This document shows, piece by piece, positions 54,442-61,411 of a stretch of DNA of 64,000 nucleotides. The notes beneath the pieces are model-generated. The model worked only from the letters and a program-made list of their open reading frames with translations. It searched no databases and had not been told where the DNA came from. The stretch comes from Longimicrobiales bacterium. Its GTDB lineage: Bacteria > Gemmatimonadota > Gemmatimonadetes > Longimicrobiales > Gaopeijiaceae. The stretch lies in the NCBI GenBank assembly GCA_951828585.1, contig OX639991.1:4198001-4262000 (forward strand), in the 5' to 3' direction. Both the position numbers and the translations under genes were made by a program. Position 1 is the first letter of the stretch. Every line of letters starts with the position of its first letter.

Positions 54442-54474
54442 ACTCGGGTTTACAAAATGTCATGTCCAGTATAC
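54438..54474. repeat. 37-bp double-dyad element, copy E
   Basis: A perfect-arm dyad GTAAACTCGGGTTTAC (54438-54453), then AAAAT, then GTCATGTCCAGTATAC (54459-54474). The TAA that ends the broken ABC gene is at 54439-54441, within the first dyad, so the element sits at the deletion breakpoint. It includes TATACT 15 bases after TTTACA, a poorly spaced promoter look-alike upstream of the next gene. Confidence 0.85.
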
Positions 54475-54506
54475 TTTCCTGCCTTCTCACACGGAGGTGA
54501 CCCACG

Positions 54507-55601
54507 TTGAATATGCTACGCCGCTACCTGCTCCCGGGCTTCGTCTTCCAGTCGGTGGTGATCGCCGGCGGATACGGTACCGGACGCGAACTGGCCGAGT
54601 TCTTCCTTTCGCGCGGTCCCCTCGGGGGACTCCTGGCGATGGCCTTGGCCACGGTCGTGTGGAGCGCGGTGTGCATCGTCAGCTACGAGTTCGCGCGCGT
54701 GTTCCGGGCCTACGAATACCGGAGCTTCTTCCAGAGACTGCTCGGCCCCGGCTGGGTGGCCTTCGAGGCGCTCTACGTCGCGCTGATGATGATCGTTCTG
54801 GCGGTGATCGCCGCCGCCGCCGGATCGATCACGGAAGAGACCTTCGGGCTCCCCTATCTGTCAGGCGTCGTCGGAATCCTGGCGCTCGTTGGATTCCTGG
54901 TCTTCGGCGGCAACCGGGTGATCGAACGGGCGTTTGCGGGGTGGTCGGGGGTGCTGTACGTGGTGTACTTCATCTTCTTCGTGATGTGCGTGCGCAGCTT
55001 CGGCCCGGCCATCCAGGAATCGCTTTCCAGTGGTGGCATCGAGGGAAGCTGGATCCTGGGTGGTCTCCAGTACGCCGGATACAACTTGGGCGTGCTCCCC
55101 GCCGTGCTCATCACGATCCGCCACCACCGCAACCGCAGGGACACCTTCATCGCAGGACTGCTGACCGGTCCGATCGCGATGATTCCCGCACTCCTCTTCT
55201 TCTGCGCCATCGCGGGCGAGTATCCCGGTATCCTGACCGCGTCGGTGCCGGTCAATCACATGCTGGAACTGCTGGGTTCGCGCTCCTTCCAGATCGTCTT
55301 CCAGGTCATGCTCTTCGGCACCCTGGTCGAGACCGGCGCCGGACTGATCCACGCCGTCAACGAGCGCATCGCCCGTACCTTCGCCGAACGCAACCGGGCG
55401 CTTCCGGCGCGAACCCGTGTGGCCGCGGCGCTGGGACTGCTGGGTCTCGGCGCGGTGATCGCCCAGTTCGGGCTGACGGATCTTATCGCCAGGGGCTACG
55501 GGATGATCACCTACGGCTACCTCCTCGTCTTCGTCCTGCCGGTCCTCACCTGGGGGATCGTGCTTATACGCCGCCAGCGCGCAGCCGCGCAAACCGCCTG
55601 A
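54507..55601 (+). CDS. YkvI-like multi-pass membrane protein
   Basis: The protein has 364 residues and 10 or so membrane helices, beginning LLPGFVFQSVVIAGGYGTGR, the APC/NSS-type first helix with the unwound Gly-rich GGYGTGRELAEFF motif. The family (YkvI-like) is distantly related to amino-acid and sodium symporters; transport of a small solute is likely but unproven. TTG 54507 is favoured over ATG 54513 because a full GGAGGTGA site ends 6 bases before it. It ends convergently inside the MFS pseudogene's 3' end by 38 bp. Confidence 0.85.
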   Translation: MNMLRRYLLPGFVFQSVVIAGGYGTGRELAEFFLSRGPLGGLLAMALATVVWSAVCIVSYEFARVFRAYEYRSFFQRLLGPGWVAFEALYVALMMIVLAVIAAAAGSITEETFGLPYLSGVVGILALVGFLVFGGNRVIERAFAGWSGVLYVVYFIFFVMCVRSFGPAIQESLSSGGIEGSWILGGLQYAGYNLGVLPAVLITIRHHRNRRDTFIAGLLTGPIAMIPALLFFCAIAGEYPGILTASVPVNHMLELLGSRSFQIVFQVMLFGTLVETGAGLIHAVNERIARTFAERNRALPARTRVAAALGLLGLGAVIAQFGLTDLIARGYGMITYGYLLVFVLPVLTWGIVLIRRQRAAAQTA

Positions 55602-56381
55602 TCGCGACGATTCCGGCCGCCGGCCCCAACGCCAGCACCGGGAAGGCCCACCGCCACCCCACCGCCCCCGCCACCGACGGCACCGCCTGAACCGTCACCG
55701 AGGCCAGCAGAAAACCCACGCACGTCTGCAGCGTCAGCGCGGTCCCCGCCGCCCCCTCGGGCGCCACCTCGGTAACGAGCGCACTGAACTGGGCCGAGTC
55801 CGCCACGACGAAGAAGCCCCACACCAGCGTCACCGCCGCCACCAGCGCGAAGGCCGTCCCGAAGAGCGGCGCGATCGCCACACAGCACAGCCCGCTCACC
55901 GCCATCGCCCGCACGACCACCCGCTCCCGCCCGATCCGGTCCGCCGCCCATCCCCCCCACACGCACCCCACGCCCCCGGCCGCCAGCGCCCCGAAGCTGG
56001 CCAGCTCCACGAAGGCATGGCCGTGCCCCGCCGCCTCGCTCGAAGCCGCCAGGAATGCCGGCACCCACGCCCACATGGCGTACAGCTCCCACATATGGCC
56101 CAGGTAGCCCGCGGTGGCCAGGCGCGTCTCGCGGTGACGCACCACCCGGGCGGCGAGTCCCCACGAGAAGCGTCCCCGGGTGAAGGGGAAGGGACCGTCA
56201 CGATAGAAGACCGCCACGAGCGCCGCCCCCAGCACCGCACCGCCGGAAGCTCCCAGCAGAGCGACATGCCCAGGAGTTCGGCAACCACCAGCAGGGCGAG
56301 GATGCGCCAGCGGCGGGGATCGGCGTCCGGCTGCGGCGAAGACGCGGCGTGGTTCGTCGCTTCGCCGGCCTCCCTCCTCAC
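55564..56381 (-). pseudogene. Internally deleted MFS transporter
   Basis: From GTG 56381 (GTGA overlap with the preceding stop) the frame begins WRILALLVVAELLGMSLC, the expected first helix of an MFS protein, then loses sense near 56262. In the next frame the C-terminal half resumes: GASGGAVLGAALVAVFYRDG, ETRLATAGYLGHMWELYAMW, DRIGRERVVVRAMAVSGLCC and further helices to the stop at 55564. About five helices (TM2-6) and the frame register are missing. It is a clear remnant rather than a short transporter. It formerly followed the sigma-like gene in an operon. Confidence 0.83.
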
Positions 56382-57874
56382 ACCTCCGGCTTCTCGGCCA
56401 ACAGCCCCGAGCCGTCGACGAGCAGCCGCAGCCCATCCGGCCGGAGCAGCACCAAGGCCTCTTCGCCCGGCTGCAGGCCGCACTCCAGAAGCGCTTCGCG
56501 CAACCGGCCCATCTCGGGCCCGTTCGGGTCGTAGGACCGCCAGATCACCGAGGCGTCGTCCACCCCGCGAGGGTGCTCGAAGGGGATCTTCACGGACCCG
56601 TCGAGCCCAACGCCGAGGTGCTGGGCCACCGCCACCGACACCTTCTGGCTGTTGCCTTTGAGGTGATGCAAACCGACCCGGAAGCGGAGCACCGGCGTAC
56701 CGTCCGCCGACCACGCGACGTCGCGGGCCCGGCCAAGATCCCGCACCGGAGCGACGGGCGCGGCCACGATCCGCACCACGTCGCCGTCGACCTCGAACTT
56801 CCGCGTACTCAGGTAGTTGCGGACCGTCGCGGGGAGGACCTCGAATCGAGCCGGGATATCCTCGAGCAGCGAGGTGACGCTCGTCTCGCCACCAGCCTCT
56901 TCGATTCGCTTGACGATCGCATCGACTACGCCCTCGTAGGGGTCGTCGGTCCAGTCGCTCAAGCCCCACTTGTCCTTGGTGAACCGGACGAAGAGCGGGT
57001 CGGAGGAGAGAAGGCTGGACAGCGACGAGTTGTCGTTGAGCCCGGCGACATCCGCGATCATTTCTCGCGTGGAAGCCTCGCCGATCTCGCGCAGGGCCAG
57101 GTACACGCGGGCGCGGCGCGTGCCGCGCAGGACGAGGCTGCCGCGGATCCGTACCAGCCGTGCGTTGCGCGCGAGAGCGTCCCACTCCGGAATCCCCACC
57201 GCCCCGATCCTCGCCCGCAGGGAATCCTCGTCGATCACCCCCGCATCGTTCGCAAACCCGGGGGCAACGCTCCGGGCCCGCTCGATCAACACCCTGAACA
57301 CCTCGTTGCCGACCACGTTGTCCAGGTACTCGTAGCCGCCCGCGTTCATGATCGCGACTTCGACCGCGGTCCTCCACCGGGACGGAGCGTCGCCCACCAG
57401 CAAGCCCAGAATCTTCTCGAACTTCTCGGGCCTGGCAGCCACGCCCACCGCCTTCTCCAGCCAGGCAGCCGCCCTCTCGATGGTTTGCGACGCGGCCCGC
57501 TCCACCTCCCAGCGGAGCCTGACTTCCAACTGGCGCACGCGCTCACGGCTGACCCCGAACTCCTTGCCCAGCACCGCCAGCTTTTCCGGTACGCGTGCAT
57601 ATGTACGCCGTCGCGCAATGGTGCGACGCCGTTCGTCCATGCCCTCCAGCACGCTCGCAAACTCCCGCCCGATCTGGATATCGGCCCGGAGTGCGTCGGC
57701 CGCGGCAATCAACTCGACGTTGCCGGCCGTGTCACCGAGTCCGCTCTGCTCGAGAAGAGTTGCGATGTCGATTTCCGCGAGATCCGCAAGGGTCTCCGCA
57801 CCGTGGAACAGCACGGCGCAGCCGAGCAGACGCTCCATCGCGTCGTGGTAGTCGCGGTCGGGTGTTGGGCTCAT
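56378..57874 (-). CDS. Sigma-region-4-like and HARE-HTH-like DNA-binding protein
   Basis: The protein has 498 residues from ATG 57874. A sigma-70 region 4-type HTH occurs near residues 90-115 (EKLAVLGKEFGVSRERVRQL). Around residue 255-310 a winged-helix segment resembles HARE-HTH (REMIADVAGLNDNSSLSSLL, then FVRFTKDKWGLSDW). A second similar unit follows (VVDAIVKRIEEAGGETSVTS, LPATVRNYLSTRKF). No region 2 is present, so it is not a complete sigma factor. It could be a chromatin or promoter-binding regulator; the target is unknown. A good promoter lies just upstream, and the deleted MFS gene is coupled to its stop. Confidence 0.8.
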   Translation of the reverse strand: MSPTPDRDYHDAMERLLGCAVLFHGAETLADLAEIDIATLLEQSGLGDTAGNVELIAAADALRADIQIGREFASVLEGMDERRRTIARRRTYARVPEKLAVLGKEFGVSRERVRQLEVRLRWEVERAASQTIERAAAWLEKAVGVAARPEKFEKILGLLVGDAPSRWRTAVEVAIMNAGGYEYLDNVVGNEVFRVLIERARSVAPGFANDAGVIDEDSLRARIGAVGIPEWDALARNARLVRIRGSLVLRGTRRARVYLALREIGEASTREMIADVAGLNDNSSLSSLLSSDPLFVRFTKDKWGLSDWTDDPYEGVVDAIVKRIEEAGGETSVTSLLEDIPARFEVLPATVRNYLSTRKFEVDGDVVRIVAAPVAPVRDLGRARDVAWSADGTPVLRFRVGLHHLKGNSQKVSVAVAQHLGVGLDGSVKIPFEHPRGVDDASVIWRSYDPNGPEMGRLREALLECGLQPGEEALVLLRPDGLRLLVDGSGLLAEKPEV

Positions 57875-57907
57875 CGGGAATCGACGCAGGGTGAAGAGAA
57901 GACTTCT

Positions 57908-57937
57908 AACATACCAGAGAATAGGCCATCTCGTCAA
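57908..57937 (-). promoter_or_regulatory. Sigma-70-type promoter of the sigma-like gene
   Basis: On the minus strand TTGACG (57937-57932) and TATGTT (57913-57908) are 18 bp apart, matching the consensus at 5/6 and 4/6. The expected start point is near 57901, giving a leader of about 27 bases and no strong ribosome-binding site before ATG 57874. Confidence 0.5.
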
Positions 57938-57973
57938 CTAGCAGTCTGCCAAGGCTGCGCTTATGCTTCAGAC

Positions 57974-59134
57974 ATGAGCCAGCGCACGGCCGTCCGCACC
58001 CACACCTTCACCGAGTCGGTCATCCGCGAGATGACACGCGTGGCACGGCGCCACGGCGCGATCAACCTCGCACAGGGCTTCCCCGACTTCCCCGCCCCCC
58101 GGCTCCTGAAAGACGCCGCCTGCCGCGCCATACAGGACGACGTGAACCAGTACGCGATCACCTGGGGTACGCCAGGCCTGCGCGCCGCGCTGGCGGCGAA
58201 GTACGCCGAGTGGTACGGGCTCGAGGTGGACGCGGAGAGTGAAATCACCGTCACCTGCGGTGCCACCGAGGCCATGGCTGCCGTCATGCTCGCGGCCATC
58301 GACCCGGGCGAGGAGGTGGTCATCCTCGAACCCTTCTACGAGAACTACGGCCCCGACGTGATCCTCTGCGACGCGGCTCCGGTCTTCGTATCCCTGTCTC
58401 CGCCCGATTTCCGCCTCGATCCGGACCGCCTCGCGAGTGTGGTCACCAATCGGACCCGCGCCCTCGTCATCAACACGCCCAACAACCCTGCGGGACGTGT
58501 CTTCAATCGTGACGAACTGGGCGCGGTCGCCCGGATCTGCACCGAGCACGATATCCTCGCGATCACGGACGAGATCTACGAGCACATCATCTTCGACGGC
58601 GAGCACATTCCCCTGGCCACCCTCCCCGGCATGCGCGACCGGACGGTCATCATCTCCGGCGCGTCCAAGACCTTCAGCGTCACCGGCTGGCGAATCGGGA
58701 CGATCGTGGCGCCCGCCGCGCTGAATTCCGCGATCCGCAAGGTTCACGATTTTCTCACCGTCGGCGCACCCGCCCCGCTCCAGGACGCCTGCGCGGCCGG
58801 CTTCGATTCGCTCGGCGGCGACTACTACGAGACTCTGGCGCGCGATTACCGGCAGCGGCGCGACATCCTCTACCGGGGACTGCGTGACGCCGGCTTCCGA
58901 TGCCGCCCCCCCGAAGGCGCCTACTACATGATGGCGGACTTCTCGGCGCTGAGCGCCCTCGACGACACCGCGTTCAGCACCTTCCTCGCGCGCGAATGCG
59001 GCGTCGCTCCGGTGCCGGGATCCTCCTTCTACCACCGGCCCGGGGACGGGCGCAACCTCGTGCGCTTCGCCTTCTGCAAGCAGGCGGCGACCCTGGAGCG
59101 CGCGGTTTCGCGGCTGCGCCGCTTCTTCGCGTGA
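57974..59134 (+). CDS. Class I/II PLP aminotransferase
   Basis: The protein has 386 residues from ATG 57974. Fold-type I motifs: AINLAQGFPDFPAPRLLKDA, QYAITWGTPGLRAALAAKYA, VTCGATEAMAAVMLA, VINTPNNPAGRVF, AITDEIYEHIIFDG and SGASKTFSVTGWRIGTIVAP with the PLP Lys in SASKTF-type context. It resembles methionine/kynurenine-type aminotransferases (YbdL/KAT group). It transfers amino groups to 2-oxo acids. Coupled by GTGA overlap to the SRPBCC gene downstream and divergent from the sigma-like gene. Confidence 0.94.
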   Translation: MSQRTAVRTHTFTESVIREMTRVARRHGAINLAQGFPDFPAPRLLKDAACRAIQDDVNQYAITWGTPGLRAALAAKYAEWYGLEVDAESEITVTCGATEAMAAVMLAAIDPGEEVVILEPFYENYGPDVILCDAAPVFVSLSPPDFRLDPDRLASVVTNRTRALVINTPNNPAGRVFNRDELGAVARICTEHDILAITDEIYEHIIFDGEHIPLATLPGMRDRTVIISGASKTFSVTGWRIGTIVAPAALNSAIRKVHDFLTVGAPAPLQDACAAGFDSLGGDYYETLARDYRQRRDILYRGLRDAGFRCRPPEGAYYMMADFSALSALDDTAFSTFLARECGVAPVPGSSFYHRPGDGRNLVRFAFCKQAATLERAVSRLRRFFA

Positions 59135-59697
59135 AGGCCTCCCCCCGCCCCCGGCTCCTCGCCGCGGTGGCACGCCCCGGTGTCATTGTCGCGGGGATCC
59201 TGGCGCTCTTGGCGGGCGGCTTCGTGGTGGTGGGAATCCTGCTTCCGGGGACCGTCGAGGTGACGCGTTCGGTCGAGATCGAGGCCGCGCCGGAAGCCGT
59301 CTTCCCCCTGCTCAACGACCTCGAGCGCTGGGCCGAGTGGACGCCGTGGGGCGAGGTGGAGTCTCGCCTCGAGGGCCCCTCGACGGGCGCCGGGGCACGC
59401 CGTGTGTGGGACGACCCCGGGGTGGGGCCGGGGTCGCTGGCTCTGGTGGGATCGCGTCCGCCGTCGGGTGTCGACTACAGGGTCGAGGTGGAGGACGGGG
59501 CGATCCGCTTCGAGGGCACGATCTCGGTCGAGGCGAAGGGAGACGGGTCGGTCGTGACCTGGACCGAGCGGGCGGACCTCGGTTGGAACCCCCTGCTGGG
59601 ATGGACAGCCCTGACCATGGACGAGTCGCAGGGGCAACAGCTGCAGGAGAGCCTGGACCGGCTGAAGGCGCGGGTCAAGGCGGGAGCGTCGCACTAA
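59131..59697 (+). CDS. Membrane-anchored SRPBCC protein
   Basis: The protein has 188 residues from GTG 59131, overlapping the aminotransferase stop (GTGA). An N-terminal helix (GVIVAGILALLAGGFVVVGI) anchors it, and the rest is a START-like SRPBCC domain (VTRSVEIEAAPEAVFPLLND, LERWAEWTPWGEVESRLEGP, ARRVWDDPGVGPGSLALV) with the GVVTWTE-like SVVTWTERADLG strand. Related to polyketide cyclase/transport-like family members; ligand unknown. Two other SRPBCC domains occur in the window (14667, 41947). Confidence 0.9.
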   Translation: MKASPRPRLLAAVARPGVIVAGILALLAGGFVVVGILLPGTVEVTRSVEIEAAPEAVFPLLNDLERWAEWTPWGEVESRLEGPSTGAGARRVWDDPGVGPGSLALVGSRPPSGVDYRVEVEDGAIRFEGTISVEAKGDGSVVTWTERADLGWNPLLGWTALTMDESQGQQLQESLDRLKARVKAGASH

Positions 59698-59698
59698 C

Positions 59699-59741
59699 AA
59701 CCCGTGGACAAAACCCCCCGGGCGGGGTGCGGCAACGGGCC
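59699..59741 (+). repeat. CCCGTGGACAA-type repeat, copy P5 (diverged)
   Basis: This begins CCCGTGGACAAAACCCCCC and then diverges (GGGCGGGGTGCGGC). It lies 2 bp beyond the rho stop codon and also right after the SRPBCC stop at 59697, filling the gap between two convergent genes. Confidence 0.7.
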
Positions 59742-59742
59742 G

Positions 59743-61146
59743 CTACAGCTTCTCCAGCGCCCGCGTGATCAACTCGTCGTTGGTGTCCGTTTGGCGCATG
59801 ACCCGGAGCAGCTCGTCCATCGCTTCCGCCGGCAGGGACGAGGACAGCTGGCGTCTCATCGCACGCGACACCCGGAGCGCCTCGGGCGAGAGCAGCAACT
59901 CCTCCTTGCGGGTCGCCGACGCGCGCAGGTCGATGGCGGGGTAGATGCGGCGGTCCGCCAGCTCCCGGCTCAAGACGAGTTCGCTGTTCCCCGTCCCCTT
60001 GAACTCCTCGAAGATGACCTGGTCCATGCGGGACCCGGTGTCCACGAGCGCGGTGGCGACAATCGTCAGCGACCCGCCCCCCTGGTCCTCCTTGATCAGC
60101 CTGGCGCTGCCCAGGAACCTTTTCGGCTTCTCGAGCGAACTGGCGTCGAGTCCGCCCGAAAGCGTCCGGCCGCTGCCCTCCTCGATGGTGTTGTGGGCCC
60201 GTGCCAAACGGGTGATCGAGTCGAGGATGATGACCACGTCCTTGCCGGCCTCGACCCTGCGCCGGGCGCGAGCGAGCGTCATTTCGGCGACTTGGCAGTG
60301 ACGTTCGGGGGTCAGGTCGAAGGTGGACGCGATGACCTCGCCGAAGCCGCACATCTCCATCTCGGTGACCTCCTCCGGTCGCTCGTCGACGAGGAGGATG
60401 ATGAGCTCGCACTCCGGGTGGTTCTTCTCCACCCCTTCGGCCACGGCCTGCAGGATGGTCGTCTTCCCCGCCTTGGCCGGCGCGACGATCATGGCCCGCT
60501 GGCCCTTCCCCATCGGACAGAAGAGGTCGACGACGCGGTTGGTCATGTCCGGCTCTCCCGCGTGAATCCTGCCGCACTCCAGCTTGAGCTGCTCGCGGGG
60601 GTGCATCGCGCTCAGACGGTTGAAGTCCGGGCGGCGGGCCGCGCTGTCGGGAGGGAGTCCGTTGACGAGATCCAGGAAGCGCAGCGGCGGACTCTTGCCG
60701 TTGCGCGGCCGGCGCCCGACAATGCCCGCCAGTTCGTCGCCGGTGCGGAGTCCGAACCGATGGATGAGACGGGACCCGACGTAGATGTCGTTCTTCCCCG
60801 GTACATACCCGTCGGCGGCGCGACGAATGAAGCCGGAGCCACTGGGCAGCACATCGAGGATGCCGAGGAGTTCTCCGTGCTCCCTGTTCCGCATGGGGCC
60901 TTCATGCGATTGCGAAGGGCCCCGCCGGCGGCGTGGACGACCCCGCCCTCGCCGGGGCCGCCGAGGTTGCCGGTCCGGTTGCGGGTCGGGAACCGGCGCC
61001 GCTTCCGCTGCCGCACCGGCCTGGGGAGCCGGGGTCGTTCCCCCTGGCGAGCCGGTTTCAGGAGCTGGTGCCGCCTCGGGTGTCGCGGACTGGGTCGCTT
61101 GGCCCTCCGCGCCGACGGAGTTTTCGGGTGTAGGTTGATCGGTCAC
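59743..61146 (-). CDS. rho: Transcription termination factor Rho
   Basis: The protein has 467 residues from GTG 61146 (GGAAGGTG upstream). A disordered N-terminal extension (about 1-85; Ala/Pro then Arg-rich RRGRGRPRRRRG) precedes the RNA-binding domain (LLGILDVLPSGSGFIRRAAD, YVPGKNDIYVGSRLIHRFGL). The ATPase has P-loop MIVAPAKAGKTTILQAVAEG, Walker B KDVVIILDSITRLARAHNT, the Q-loop/secondary site GGGLDASSLEKPKRFLGSAR and SGTGNSELVLSREL-type helix (GTGNSELVLSREL). It is a homohexameric helicase that ends transcription. Complete and expected to be essential or nearly so. Confidence 0.97.
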   Translation of the reverse strand: MTDQPTPENSVGAEGQATQSATPEAAPAPETGSPGGTTPAPQAGAAAEAAPVPDPQPDRQPRRPRRGRGRPRRRRGPSQSHEGPMRNREHGELLGILDVLPSGSGFIRRAADGYVPGKNDIYVGSRLIHRFGLRTGDELAGIVGRRPRNGKSPPLRFLDLVNGLPPDSAARRPDFNRLSAMHPREQLKLECGRIHAGEPDMTNRVVDLFCPMGKGQRAMIVAPAKAGKTTILQAVAEGVEKNHPECELIILLVDERPEEVTEMEMCGFGEVIASTFDLTPERHCQVAEMTLARARRRVEAGKDVVIILDSITRLARAHNTIEEGSGRTLSGGLDASSLEKPKRFLGSARLIKEDQGGGSLTIVATALVDTGSRMDQVIFEEFKGTGNSELVLSRELADRRIYPAIDLRASATRKEELLLSPEALRVSRAMRRQLSSSLPAEAMDELLRVMRQTDTNDELITRALEKL

Positions 61147-61393
61147 GGTCGTTGCACCTTCCGGAAGAACGCCTTCCAACTTGAGCGGTCGTACGGACCC
61201 CGCCGGGCACTGCTGGTTCCCTGACGACGATGGCGGCCCCCTTCGCACGGGTAACAGCCTCTAACGACAGACAATCACCCGGAAGTGGGCCGGAGGGTCC
61301 GAAAAGCACGCCGCGCGGATCATCATCACACGAGGGTGGTACAGCGCGGCGCCAATGCAATCAAGATTCACTTCTGTGGCGCCGTTGGCAAGT

Positions 61394-61411
61394 GGCTGGC
61401 GAATCTCCCCG
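61394..61411 (+). repeat. 18-bp target-site duplication, left copy
   Basis: GGCTGGCGAATCTCCCCG immediately left of the IS1202-like element. The identical 18 bases are at 63143-63160 on its right, in direct orientation, as left by insertion. Confidence 0.9.

Noticed and set aside
16805-54474. The 37-bp dyad copies as intrinsic terminators
   Set aside because: Stems are only about six AT-rich pairs, only copy D has a T-run, and A and B lie upstream of genes.
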